Shown here one piece after another: positions 44,321 through 53,729 of a DNA stretch of 64,000 nt (positions are counted from its first letter, which is position 1; every line of letters begins with the position of its first letter). The notes under the pieces are model-generated. The model was given only the letters and a program-made list of their open reading frames with translations. It ran no database searches and was not told the DNA's origin. The translations under genes and the position numbers were made by a program. This DNA is from Mariniphaga sp041687255 (GTDB taxonomy: Bacteria; Bacteroidota; Bacteroidia; Bacteroidales; Prolixibacteraceae). Where the stretch lies: NCBI GenBank assembly GCA_041687255.1, contig JAWLCL010000003.1, positions 248,001 through 312,000 on the forward strand. The letters are read 5' to 3'.

Positions 44321-45591
44321 TAAAATTTTTATTTAAAGGACTGCTCCGCGATAAAAGCCGGAGCCGGCTGCCGGTTATTGTGGTGGCCATTGGGGTGATG
44401 CTTACCGTGTTCCTTCATGCATATATTACCGGTTTCATGGGCGACACCATCGAGATGAATGCACGCTTTTCGCATGGTCATGTTAAAGTAATGACCGGGG
44501 CTTATTCCGAAAACATGAATCAGCTGCCCCTGGATTTGGCCTTAATGGATGTAGGGGAATTGCTGAATGATTTACAGCAGCAATATCCTGCCTACACCTG
44601 GACACCCCGAATCCAGTTCGGGGGGTTGGTGGATGCTCCCGACGAACAGGGAGAGACCAGAACCCAGGGCCCGGCAGCCGGGTTTGCAATGGATTTCCTC
44701 TCGGAAGGGAGTATGGAAGCAAAGAGGCTGAACATTGAGAATGCATTGGTACGGGGGCATATGATTCAAAAACCAGGGGAAGCGCTGCTCAGCGATGAAT
44801 TTGCCTCGAAGTTGAAGGTAAAACCGGGGAATGAGGTAACCCTGATTGGCTCTACCATGCATGGAAGCATGACCATGTATAACTTTCGGGTAGCCGGTAC
44901 CGTATCTTTTGGCACTGAAGCGCTTGACCGGGGAAGCATTCTTGTTGATATTGAAGATGCCCGACTGGCGCTCGATATGTACGATGCTGCCGGAGAAGTT
45001 GTCGGATTTCTTAAATCTGGGTTTTACGACAATGAAAAGGCTGTTCAAACAGCCCATGCCTTTAATGAAAACCGGTCAGCTGGTGATGGTGAGTTTGCCC
45101 CCGTAATGAAAACACTGAGCCAGCAGGGAAGTATGGGGCAATATGTTGAATTGTCGAATGTGTGGGCGGTATATATTACCATGGTTTTTGTGCTGGCCAT
45201 GGCACTGGTACTTTGGAATGCCGGCTTACTTGGTGGCCTGCGCCGGTATGGGGAATTTGGGGTCAGGCTTGCAATGGGTGAAGAGAAGAACCATGTGTAC
45301 CGGACATTGATTTATGAATCGGTGATTATTGGCATCGCAGGTACCTTCATCGGAACAGCTGTCGGTTTGTTTTTTGCCTTCCTGGTGCAGGAATACGGAA
45401 TCGATATATCGGGAATGATGGAAGGGGCTTCCATGATGATGCCTTCAACAATTCGCACCCGCATTACTCCGGTCGATTACTATATAGGATTTATTCCCGG
45501 TTTGTTTTCAACCGTAATTGGCACCATGCTTGCCGGTATTGGGATTTACAAGCGGAAAACATCGCAGCTGTTCAAGGAACTTGAAGCCTGA
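44317..45591 (+). CDS. ABC transporter permease, FtsX/MacB-LolC type (second)
   Basis: 424 residues, same layout: N-terminal segment (about 18-40), periplasmic domain, three C-terminal segments with RRYGEFGVRLAMGEEKNHVYR as the coupling motif. Paralogous to the preceding permease, implying a LolC/LolE-like heterodimer that lifts a lipid or lipoprotein from the inner membrane. Translation is coupled to the first permease. Confidence 0.92.
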   Translation: MIKFLFKGLLRDKSRSRLPVIVVAIGVMLTVFLHAYITGFMGDTIEMNARFSHGHVKVMTGAYSENMNQLPLDLALMDVGELLNDLQQQYPAYTWTPRIQFGGLVDAPDEQGETRTQGPAAGFAMDFLSEGSMEAKRLNIENALVRGHMIQKPGEALLSDEFASKLKVKPGNEVTLIGSTMHGSMTMYNFRVAGTVSFGTEALDRGSILVDIEDARLALDMYDAAGEVVGFLKSGFYDNEKAVQTAHAFNENRSAGDGEFAPVMKTLSQQGSMGQYVELSNVWAVYITMVFVLAMALVLWNAGLLGGLRRYGEFGVRLAMGEEKNHVYRTLIYESVIIGIAGTFIGTAVGLFFAFLVQEYGIDISGMMEGASMMMPSTIRTRITPVDYYIGFIPGLFSTVIGTMLAGIGIYKRKTSQLFKELEA

Positions 45592-45645
45592 TGAAAAAGT
45601 GAAGAATGATAACAAATGGATGAATAATTTTAAAGAAACCATAAA

Positions 45646-46380
45646 ATGAAGCATTTACTGATAATTATACTTTCAGTTTGGACGCTTTCCGGATACAGTC
45701 AGCCACAAGCCGGTGAAATTCTGGAAAGAGTTGATAAAAATATGTCGTCGGAGAACAGGGTATTTGAATCGTCGATGACCATTCACGGAAAACGGAGCAG
45801 CCGGACAATTACTTCCAAAACATGGTCGGTCGGTGATAAGAAGTCGTTTACTGAATATCTGTCACCGGCACGTGAGCAGGGTACGAAAATGCTGAAGCTG
45901 GAAGACCAGCTTTGGATATATTCCCCTGCTACCGACCGTACCATCCAGATTTCAGGTCATATGTTACGCCAGTCGGTAATGGGTTCCGACTTGTCGTACG
46001 AAGATATGATGGACGACCGGAAGCTCACGGAGACATATAATGCAGAGGTTACAGGAAGTGAAGAAATTGACGGCAGAAAAGCCTGGGTGCTCGAACTGAC
46101 AGCAAAGGTCGATGATGTGGCTTATGCTTCACGGAAATTGTGGGTGGATGCCGAAAGATATATTCCTCTCAGGGAAGATCTGTTTGCCAAAAGCGGACAG
46201 CTGCTTAAGCGTTCACTAATGAGTGATGTGGTTCAGGTGGAGGGGCGTTGGTTTCCTAAAACAATCCTGTACAAGGACATGCTGAAACAGGGCGATGGAA
46301 CTGAGTTTAAGGTGTTGGATATAAAATTCAATCAGGATATTCCTGAACATATCTTTTCAAAGGCATCCCTGAAAATGTGA
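45646..46380 (+). CDS. LolA-like outer-membrane lipoprotein-sorting protein
   Basis: 244 residues. Signal peptide (about 1-18, WTLSGYSQ). The body matches the LolA-like fold: ILERVDKNMSSENRVFESSMTI, a half-barrel strand series, KLWIYSPATDRTIQISGHMLRQSVMGSDLSYEDM, VLELTAKVDDVAYASRKLWVD. These carriers shuttle lipids or lipoproteins across the periplasm in a hydrophobic groove. As the last gene of the TetR-barrel-ABC operon it is the obvious carrier between the FtsX pair and the barrel. Confidence 0.87.
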   Translation: MKHLLIIILSVWTLSGYSQPQAGEILERVDKNMSSENRVFESSMTIHGKRSSRTITSKTWSVGDKKSFTEYLSPAREQGTKMLKLEDQLWIYSPATDRTIQISGHMLRQSVMGSDLSYEDMMDDRKLTETYNAEVTGSEEIDGRKAWVLELTAKVDDVAYASRKLWVDAERYIPLREDLFAKSGQLLKRSLMSDVVQVEGRWFPKTILYKDMLKQGDGTEFKVLDIKFNQDIPEHIFSKASLKM

Positions 46381-46382
46381 GG

Positions 46383-47111
46383 TCAGGTAAACAGTTCATG
46401 AAGCACTTTCAGCGATTTTACAGCTCCGAGGTGCTCGAATTGCAGCTGGTAGTATTCCACCAGCTTTGAGGTGAGTGAAATGCGCAGGTCTGCCGGAATG
46501 CGCAGCTTTGAAATATCCTGGATTTTTACAGTGGCAAGTTTTATCAATACCTCCGTGGCTTCTTTGTTTATAAAAAACGGATGAGAAGGTTCAAAAGGCA
46601 CCACGGCCCCTTTCCGCATATCAAACCAGGCTTCAAATCCTGTTTTTGTTACAGCGGGCATAATTCCTGCAAATTCAGTGAACCTTAATATAAACCACAA
46701 ATGGAAATTTGCTGAAGGGGCATCTGTTAAATCGTAATAAAGAAGTGTGTTTTGAATAAAACTGAAGGTCTCAGGCGAACTTTCCTGCTCTCGTAAAAGC
46801 CTGTAAAGCAGTTCGGCAATGAACATTATCTGGGTCGATTTAATTATATCGAATGGGATGCTTTGGTATACCGGCTGGTTTTTAACTTCCTTTATTCGCT
46901 GAACCTCCCTTGTTTCTTTCTGGTAGGCCACAAAATTTACAAAAAACAACGGTTGCAGGATGCCCAGTTTATTTGGTGACTTCCTGCTTCGGGAAACATT
47001 GACCATATAGGCCTGCCTGCCCCATTCCCTGGTGTAAACGGTGGCAATAATACTGTTATCGCCATACTTAACGCTGTGAAGAACAACTCCTTCGCCTGAG
47101 ACAAGCATCAC
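46383..47111 (-). CDS. recO: DNA repair protein RecO
   Basis: 242 residues. N-terminal OB fold (GEGVVLHSVKYGDNSIIATVYTREWG) followed by an all-helical domain. It helps load RecA on SSB-coated gaps with RecR. The zinc-finger cysteines of some RecO proteins are absent, as is common in Bacteroidota. It lies 42 bases after porZ on the same strand, forming a unit rdgB-porZ-recO. Confidence 0.9.
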   Translation of the reverse strand: MMLVSGEGVVLHSVKYGDNSIIATVYTREWGRQAYMVNVSRSRKSPNKLGILQPLFFVNFVAYQKETREVQRIKEVKNQPVYQSIPFDIIKSTQIMFIAELLYRLLREQESSPETFSFIQNTLLYYDLTDAPSANFHLWFILRFTEFAGIMPAVTKTGFEAWFDMRKGAVVPFEPSHPFFINKEATEVLIKLATVKIQDISKLRIPADLRISLTSKLVEYYQLQFEHLGAVKSLKVLHELFT

Positions 47112-47153
47112 TGTATAGTTAAAAGATTTTGCAGCTGAACATCCTTATCCGTT

Positions 47154-49487
47154 TTAGTGGATAAACAACAGTTTTTCAATATGTGTTCTTTCTCCGTATT
47201 CATCGGTACAAAGAACCAGGTATATCCCTGTTCTTACACGGTTGCCGTTCAGGTTTCGTCCATCCCATGTAGCCTGACCGCCTAGTGAAGTGCTCTGATG
47301 CACCAGGTTACCGTTGATATCGGTAATTTTGATATCGGTTTCTTCAACGAGTCCGGTAATGGTAACCGGCCCATCCCATGTTTCCCTTACCGGATTGGGA
47401 TAAATGTATACATCGGCATAACTGTCTTTTCCCGCAATGGCATCGCCGCTATATGAAATCAGGCCTTCACCGGTACCCATAAATACTTCTCCCGATTTAT
47501 CATCAACGGCCAGGGCAGTAATGGTATTTGAAAGCAGTGGTGAATTTTCGGTGGTGAAATGCAGCACCTCTTTTTCACCTGTTTCCGATACCAGGTAAAC
47601 CCCTGAGTTGCGTGTGCCAATCCATTTCCTGTTGGCACCATCCACAGCAATAGCAGTGATTGTTTCCGTTTCAAGCAGCGGATGATAAAGTCCGTCTTTT
47701 AAATCAAGACTGGGCTGAATGGCCAGTAAGTTGCCCTCTTCCCAGACCCGTTGCGGATTATTATAAACAGCAACCCCTTTCGAAGTACCTATCCAAATGG
47801 CACCTTCCAAATCTTCTGCAATGGAATATACATCACTCATCCGGTTAAGGATTTCCTGTTGTCCGTTATTGAAATAGGAAGTTACCTGTAATCTTTTTCT
47901 TGTGCTGCCGTCGTTATTAACCACGTATACATCGTTTCCGCGGGGAACCTGTATCCACTTATCGTCATTCTGTGTTACTATAAGTTTTCCGATTTGATTG
48001 CTTGTAACGCCCGATAGTGTGAAAGATTCCCACTCGCCTGATGGGAGAAGTTTCAGCAGGTTTTTTTCCACCTCCGAATTAGTTATCCAAAGGTTTCCTT
48101 TAGAGTCAAAACCGATACCGCCAATCCTTACGTAAGGTTCGTCGGGTTGAAGGGGAAGAGCTGTCTGCAGCGGACTGTTTTTATTGGTATAATGGTTGAC
48201 AACCTCACCGTTGATGATTTCAATGAGCCCTCCGCCCCAGCTGGCAACAAACAGATGAGCAGGATTATCGGGATGAGCAACAATTTCTGTTACATCAAAA
48301 ACGTTACTCAATTCCGGAACTGCACTTAAATTAATTGTATTCCATGCTCCATCGTTAAAATGCTGCAGTCTTGGTCGCTGCCATATGTTTACCCATGCAT
48401 CGGTTCTCCCTCCCGGTGTTACCCATAAATCGCCCTTATTGGTATATAGCGAAAATACCCTGTTGTCTGATGGTCCTTCCGGAAAATACGATTCTGCATT
48501 CTGGCCTGACATACGTATCAATCCGTAATTTGCATCGGCTATCCAAATTACTCCGTCACTGCTTGTGACTGCGCTGCGTGGTGAAATAGGATTTATGTTA
48601 TTACCGGCAAGGGGATAAGAGTCAATGATTGCAGCCAATGTATGATTTTGATCGATTATTAGAGAATGGGTGCGGCTGGCAATTGCCAGGTAACCTCCCG
48701 ATACCTGGGCATCATGGATGTATCGTATTCCTGCCATGTATGGCACCCATTCAGTTCCCTCAAGCCGGTACATTGCATCCTGGCTGTATTCATCAGGGGT
48801 ATAATTGGCAATTAATGATCCGGCATGTACTATGAGATGGCTGAATTTTCCTTCTGCCATTGGTATGTTCTCTATTCTTTCCCAATAATGGTAATCAGGC
48901 AGGTTTGCACTGTTGATATCGGCCCTGTAGATGCCGTTGTTGGTGGCAGCATAAACAAAAGAGTCATGAACCTCTACATCGTTCACCCTTAAGGCGCTGC
49001 CGCCGGGGCCAATAAACCATGTATCCTTAATCTCCAGCCGGGAAAGGTTAATTGTTACAATTCCGAACCCACATGAAAGGAATGCTTCATCTTCTCTGAC
49101 GGTGATGTTATAAATATTCATATCACCTGTCATTTGCTTTCTCTGTATGTCGGACAGGTTTGTAACCGTATTGTCTCTGATCAAATCGATATTGCTGTTT
49201 TTGTAGGCTACAATAAGCATCCGGTGCTTTTCGCTCCATGCAATGGTTTGAATGCCAAAATCGTTCAGGCCGTTTACCCGGGTAATTTTATTCAGGCTGT
49301 TATCGGTGCGGTTAAAATAAATTAAACCTCCTTCGGTGGCACAGTAAACCCTGTCATCAGTGGCTGCAACTTTACTCCCGTTGGCAAAAGAAAGGTGCTC
49401 CTGCCAGCTGCTTTGCTGTTGTTGGGCCATTAGGGGAATGGCCATCCCGAAAGCCACTATTAGAATCAGAATTTTACGCATTGACAT
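47154..49487 (-). CDS. porZ: PorZ-like beta-propeller protein with T9SS sorting domain
   Basis: 777 residues. Signal peptide ends at about 22 (PLMAQQQ). Two seven-bladed-type propeller regions with two-component-regulator-style repeats (about 30-340 and 345-680: IWIADANYGLIRMS, IWIGTSKGVAVY, RKWIGTRNSGVYLVS), then a C-terminal type IX sorting domain from about 690 (YIYPNPVRETWDG ... NGNRVRTGIYLVLCTDE). The opening WQEHLSFANGSKVAATDDRVYCAT fits PorZ, part of the cell-surface attachment complex that processes and anchors T9SS cargo. PorZ is itself a T9SS client. An ordinary T9SS propeller is the alternative. Confidence 0.85.
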   Translation of the reverse strand: MSMRKILILIVAFGMAIPLMAQQQQSSWQEHLSFANGSKVAATDDRVYCATEGGLIYFNRTDNSLNKITRVNGLNDFGIQTIAWSEKHRMLIVAYKNSNIDLIRDNTVTNLSDIQRKQMTGDMNIYNITVREDEAFLSCGFGIVTINLSRLEIKDTWFIGPGGSALRVNDVEVHDSFVYAATNNGIYRADINSANLPDYHYWERIENIPMAEGKFSHLIVHAGSLIANYTPDEYSQDAMYRLEGTEWVPYMAGIRYIHDAQVSGGYLAIASRTHSLIIDQNHTLAAIIDSYPLAGNNINPISPRSAVTSSDGVIWIADANYGLIRMSGQNAESYFPEGPSDNRVFSLYTNKGDLWVTPGGRTDAWVNIWQRPRLQHFNDGAWNTINLSAVPELSNVFDVTEIVAHPDNPAHLFVASWGGGLIEIINGEVVNHYTNKNSPLQTALPLQPDEPYVRIGGIGFDSKGNLWITNSEVEKNLLKLLPSGEWESFTLSGVTSNQIGKLIVTQNDDKWIQVPRGNDVYVVNNDGSTRKRLQVTSYFNNGQQEILNRMSDVYSIAEDLEGAIWIGTSKGVAVYNNPQRVWEEGNLLAIQPSLDLKDGLYHPLLETETITAIAVDGANRKWIGTRNSGVYLVSETGEKEVLHFTTENSPLLSNTITALAVDDKSGEVFMGTGEGLISYSGDAIAGKDSYADVYIYPNPVRETWDGPVTITGLVEETDIKITDINGNLVHQSTSLGGQATWDGRNLNGNRVRTGIYLVLCTDEYGERTHIEKLLFIH

Positions 49488-50071
49488 CAGCTGTTTTCAA
49501 TTTGGTGTAAATATTCAACCAGTTTCTGCACTGCCCGGGCACGGTGACTGATTTGATTCTTTTCTTCCATGCCCATTTCGGCAAATGTACTTACAAAACC
49601 TGCCGGCTGAAAGATGGGATCGTACCCAAATCCCGAGCCGCCTTTTTTATCCCTGGTAATTTCTCCTTCCACCGTTCCTTCGAACTGCTTTTCACTGCCG
49701 TTCATCACCAGTGAGATAACAGTTCTAAAACGTGCTTTCCGGTTATTTATTTTTTGGAGCTTATCCAATACTTTGTTCATATTGGCCTGAGGGTCTTTTG
49801 CTTCGCCTGCATAACGGGCCGAATAGACTCCGGGTTCACCGCTGAGTGCTTCTATTTCAAGACCTGTATCGTCGGCAAAACAGGAATAGCCGTATTTTTC
49901 GTAGATAAAAAATGCCTTTTGCTGAGCATTCCCTTCAAGGGTAGGCTGTTCTTCAGGGATTTCTTCATTACAACCGATGTCGGCAAGGCTAAGCAATTTG
50001 AAATGGTCACCCAATAAAGCCTGCAGTTCTTCCAGCTTGTGCCGGTTATTTGTTGCGAAAACTAATTCCAT
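49487..50071 (-). CDS. rdgB: Non-canonical purine NTP pyrophosphatase (RdgB/HAM1)
   Basis: 194 residues. MELVFATNNRHKLEEL, FADDTGLEIEALSGEPGVYSARYAG (in parts) and the closing ISHRARAVQKL are family signatures. It hydrolyses dITP, ITP and XTP to keep damaged purines out of nucleic acids. One base overlaps the porZ start, so both are coupled. Confidence 0.95.
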   Translation of the reverse strand: MELVFATNNRHKLEELQALLGDHFKLLSLADIGCNEEIPEEQPTLEGNAQQKAFFIYEKYGYSCFADDTGLEIEALSGEPGVYSARYAGEAKDPQANMNKVLDKLQKINNRKARFRTVISLVMNGSEKQFEGTVEGEITRDKKGGSGFGYDPIFQPAGFVSTFAEMGMEEKNQISHRARAVQKLVEYLHQIENS

Positions 50072-50260
50072 GCAAATGTATTTTGGGTAAAAATAGGGAA
50101 AATGTAAACAGGAATCCAGAAGAGTAGTGGTTTAGGGTTTATTTTTTCATCGTTTATTGCCTGGTTTATTCACAATTTAATGTGCATAAATAATGGCGCG
50201 AACAGCGCAATAAGGCATTCAAAAACCCTTAACTTCGCATAAACGACTAAATGAAAGAAA

Positions 50261-51001
50261 ATGCCCTACCGCCGATTGCCCACTACCGATAAAGCCCGGC
50301 TCCGGGCGCTGGAAGCCGCGCTTGCTGTTGCATCCGACCGTGATGCAGGAAAACTGGCTTTTTCGAAACACACCTTGTTCGAATTGAAAAATGTAAAATC
50401 CAATTTCGAAAATCACCTGGTGCATCATGAACTGGATTTGAAAATTGAATCGGAAAAGAATGTTAAGTATAAGGCTGCTTTTGATAAAGCCCGGATTTAT
50501 GTTTCTCATTTTATCCAGGTGCTTTTTATGAACATCGATCGGGAGGAATTAAAGGATGATGTTCTGTCGTTTTATGATTTGCAGGATACCGGTGGTAAAA
50601 TCCCTTCTCTGGTATCGGAACAGGAAGTGATGGAGTGGGGAAGAAAGATCATTCAGGGTGAAAAGAAACGGATGCAAAAAGGAGGCAGCCCTATTTATAA
50701 CCCTTCCATTGCGCTTGTGAAAATTAAAGTAGAAGACTTTAATGAGATAGCGGTATTTCAGCAAAACCTTAAAAGAAATACGCTTCGCTCGTATGAAAAG
50801 CTGCAGCAATTGCGAAAATCAACCAATGATTTTATCAGCAAATTATGGAATGAAATTGAGGAAAACCTTGGGAATTATCCCGACAAGAACCGTCGGCAGT
50901 ATGCTCAGGAGTATGGTATTGTTTATGTGTTCAGGCGCAATGAAAAGAAAAAGCTTAAAGCCCAGGGGTTGCAGGTTGATCTAATGTTCGAATTTAACTA
51001 A
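50261..51001 (+). CDS. Conserved-looking protein of unknown function
   Basis: 246 residues, cytoplasmic, no signal. The N-terminal two-thirds is helical and charged (ARLRALEAALAVASDRDAGK, KNVKSNFENHLVHHELDLKI, KAAFDKARIYVSHFIQVLFM), then a DLQDTGGKIPSLVSEQEVMEW segment and a basic C-terminal part (NRRQYAQEYGIVYVFRRNEKKKLK). I do not recognise the family. It starts 260 bases after a 189-base gap and precedes the GH2 gene by 70 bases, but the link is unclear. Confidence 0.65.
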   Translation: MPYRRLPTTDKARLRALEAALAVASDRDAGKLAFSKHTLFELKNVKSNFENHLVHHELDLKIESEKNVKYKAAFDKARIYVSHFIQVLFMNIDREELKDDVLSFYDLQDTGGKIPSLVSEQEVMEWGRKIIQGEKKRMQKGGSPIYNPSIALVKIKVEDFNEIAVFQQNLKRNTLRSYEKLQQLRKSTNDFISKLWNEIEENLGNYPDKNRRQYAQEYGIVYVFRRNEKKKLKAQGLQVDLMFEFN

Positions 51002-51036
51002 TTTGTATTTTTTACAGTAACTGTGTGTCATTTTTT

Positions 51037-51044
51037 TATTTTTG
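51037..51044 (+). promoter_or_regulatory. Candidate -7 box for the GH2 gene
   Basis: TATTTTTG matches TAnnTTTG and ends 27 bases before the ATG at 51072. It argues for the 51072 start over the TTG at 51042, which lies inside the box. Confidence 0.5.
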
Positions 51045-51071
51045 CAGGAAATCATCATTAACCTGGTAAAA

Positions 51072-53585
51072 ATGAAGAAATCATGGCTTCTGTTTGTTTT
51101 TATTGTTCTATTAATGTCATGCAACAGACAGGGCAATAATGATTTAAGAGTCCGATCTCTTTTAACGAAAAACTGGAAATTCATCCTTTCTGACTCCATA
51201 AATTTTTCAAATCCTGCTATTGATGACTCCGGATGGAGGGAGCTGAATCTTCCCCATGACTGGAGCATAGAGGGAGAATTCAGCAGTGAACATCCGGCAA
51301 CTCCTGGGGGAGGAGCTTTGCCTGGGGGGATTGGCTGGTACCGTAAAACATTCGATGTTCCGGCTTCCGATAAAAACAAGCTGTTGTTTATAGAGTTTGA
51401 TGGCATTTATCAGAAAGGTGAGGTCTGGATCAACGGCCACCGTCTGGGCATGCGGCCATATGGGTATGCTTCGGTAAGATACGAATTGACACCTTATCTG
51501 AATTTTGGCGGGGAAAATGTTTTGGCTGTAAAGGTTGACAATTCAGAGCAGCCAAACTCAAGGTGGTATTCCGGTTCAGGAATTTACAGGAATGTGTGGC
51601 TGGTGAAAACTGAAAAGTTGTTCGTGGATCATTGGGGAACATATGTTACAACTCCTTATGTTACGGATCGGAATGCAACGGTGGCCGTAGAAACTACAAT
51701 TGAAAACAGGTTGCCTGATTCGACTTACGTGAAGCTTGTAACCCTTATTTTTAATCAGGCTGGTGAGCAGGTATCCTCTGCCGAAAAATGGGAAAAAATT
51801 GCGCCGGGGGCAAAGGGCGTAATTGCCCAGGAAACAAATGTAAAGGATCCCGAACATTGGGATATAGAAAATCCTGTTTTGTATAAAGTTGTTTCTAATG
51901 TATATAACGATGAGGTGTTGACCGATAAGTACGAAACAACATTTGGAATCAGGAAGTTTGATTTCGATCCGCATGAAGGTTTCTCACTGAACGGGAGAAA
52001 GGTAAAACTGCTGGGGGTATGTCAGCACCATGATTTAGGGTGCCTGGGTGCAGCCGTTAATGTGCGTGCTTTGGAGCGGCAACTGGAGATTTTGAAGGAG
52101 ATGGGGTGCAATTCAATTCGCACAGCACATAATCCGCCTGCACCTGAGCTGCTTGAACTTTGTGACCGCATGGGCTTCATCGTTCAGAATGAAACCTTCG
52201 ATATGTGGCGAAAAAGAAAAACGAAGTACGATTATTCACGCTATTTTGCAGAGTGGCATGAACGCGATCTCACCGATCATATTCTTCGCGACAGGAATCA
52301 TCCTTCTGTGATGATGTGGAGCGTGGGCAATGAGGTGCTTGAGCAGTGGGAGCACGTGGAGGCCGATACCCTGAGCATTCAGGAGGCCAACTTCCTGCTT
52401 AACTTCGAGAAGAATGTTGATGAGGACGTTATACAATCGGGTGAAATGTCGGTTAATTCGTTGCTTACCACCAAACTGGTCAACATCGTAAAAGGCCTTG
52501 ATCCAACCCGGCCAGTTACCGCCGGCAGCAATGAAGTGAATCCATGGAACAGTTTATTTAAGTCGGAAGCACTCGATATTTACGGCTTTAACTACCACCA
52601 TGAACATTTTGCAGATTTCAATGCCAACTATCCCGGCAAGAGCTTTCTGGTGAGTGAATCCACATCGGGTTTGATGACCCGCGGATTTTACCAGATGCCT
52701 TCCGACAGCTTTTTTATCTGGCCCGACAGTTATCCGCCCACCGGCAAGCCTTTCGGTAATCCGGAGCAGCAGTGTTCATCTTACGACAATTGCCATGTGC
52801 CCTGGGGATCATCGCATGAAGAGAGCTGGAAAATCGTTAAAAAGTACGACCATATAGCAGGTACATACATATGGACCGGATTCGACTACCTGGGAGAACC
52901 TACGCCTTACTGGTGGCCTTCAAGGAGTTCTTACTTCGGAATAATTGACCTGGCCGGCTTCCCAAAAGACATCTATTACATGTACCAAAGTGAATGGACC
53001 GATAAAGATGTGTTGCATGTTTTTCCGCACTGGACGGGATGGAAACCGGGACAGCTTGTGGATGTCTGGGCCTATTCAAGTGAAGATGAAGTGGAGCTTT
53101 TCCTGAACGGAGAATCTCTTGGCAAAAAAACAAAGGGGAAAGATGATTTACACCTAATGTGGCGCATCCCTTTTGAGCCCGGAACATTGAAAGCGGTTTC
53201 CCTGAAAAACGGCAAGGTAGTCAGTGAAAAAGAAATAAAGACTGCCGGTGAACCTGCACTGTTGAGAGTTGTAGCCGACCGTAGTGAAATCAGTGCCGAT
53301 GGTTACGATTTATCCTTTATCACTGTTGAAGTTCTGGATGAGGACGGTAATGTTGTTCCTGAAGCTGCAAATCAAGTTAAGTTTGAAGTTGAAGGCAATG
53401 CATTTATAGCCGGTGTCGACAACGGTAACCCCTTAAGCCATGAGTCAATGAAAGGTTCAACCATAAAGGCTTTTAATGGTAAGTGCCTCGCAGTGCTGCA
53501 GGCAGGTGAAGAAAGAGGAAGTGCTGTATTGACAGCCTCCGCCGATGGATTGAAACCTGCTGTTGTGGATATCAGTATGAAGTGA
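51072..53585 (+). CDS. Glycoside hydrolase family 2 lipoprotein (beta-galactosidase-like)
   Basis: 837 residues from the ATG at 51072. Lipobox Cys17 (FIVLLMSCN). N-terminal sugar-binding jelly roll (about 30-180), Ig-like domain (about 185-295), TIM barrel (about 300-600) and C-terminal DUF4982-like and Ig-like modules. Acid/base E421 in WSVGNE; nucleophile candidate E529 in FLVSESTSG. It removes beta-linked sugars at the cell surface or periplasm; exact specificity is not readable. Followed after 144 bases by a GH31 gene, suggesting a joint substrate such as a xyloglucan-type or galactosylated oligosaccharide. Confidence 0.9.
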   Translation: MKKSWLLFVFIVLLMSCNRQGNNDLRVRSLLTKNWKFILSDSINFSNPAIDDSGWRELNLPHDWSIEGEFSSEHPATPGGGALPGGIGWYRKTFDVPASDKNKLLFIEFDGIYQKGEVWINGHRLGMRPYGYASVRYELTPYLNFGGENVLAVKVDNSEQPNSRWYSGSGIYRNVWLVKTEKLFVDHWGTYVTTPYVTDRNATVAVETTIENRLPDSTYVKLVTLIFNQAGEQVSSAEKWEKIAPGAKGVIAQETNVKDPEHWDIENPVLYKVVSNVYNDEVLTDKYETTFGIRKFDFDPHEGFSLNGRKVKLLGVCQHHDLGCLGAAVNVRALERQLEILKEMGCNSIRTAHNPPAPELLELCDRMGFIVQNETFDMWRKRKTKYDYSRYFAEWHERDLTDHILRDRNHPSVMMWSVGNEVLEQWEHVEADTLSIQEANFLLNFEKNVDEDVIQSGEMSVNSLLTTKLVNIVKGLDPTRPVTAGSNEVNPWNSLFKSEALDIYGFNYHHEHFADFNANYPGKSFLVSESTSGLMTRGFYQMPSDSFFIWPDSYPPTGKPFGNPEQQCSSYDNCHVPWGSSHEESWKIVKKYDHIAGTYIWTGFDYLGEPTPYWWPSRSSYFGIIDLAGFPKDIYYMYQSEWTDKDVLHVFPHWTGWKPGQLVDVWAYSSEDEVELFLNGESLGKKTKGKDDLHLMWRIPFEPGTLKAVSLKNGKVVSEKEIKTAGEPALLRVVADRSEISADGYDLSFITVEVLDEDGNVVPEAANQVKFEVEGNAFIAGVDNGNPLSHESMKGSTIKAFNGKCLAVLQAGEERGSAVLTASADGLKPAVVDISMK

Positions 53586-53729
53586 TTTTCATTTCCTCCT
53601 GAGCCTGATTTAGAGGGAAAATATTAAATAATGATTTTGAATTTTTCCCGTTAATGAAACAGAATAATGAATTAATTGACTGCCCAACATGCAGTCATCG
53701 AATGTGGAAAATTTTAACACTAAATACAA

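Noticed and set aside
50073..50080. TACATTTG on the minus strand as the rdgB promoter
   Set aside because: It is one base from the start codon, so transcription would begin inside the gene.
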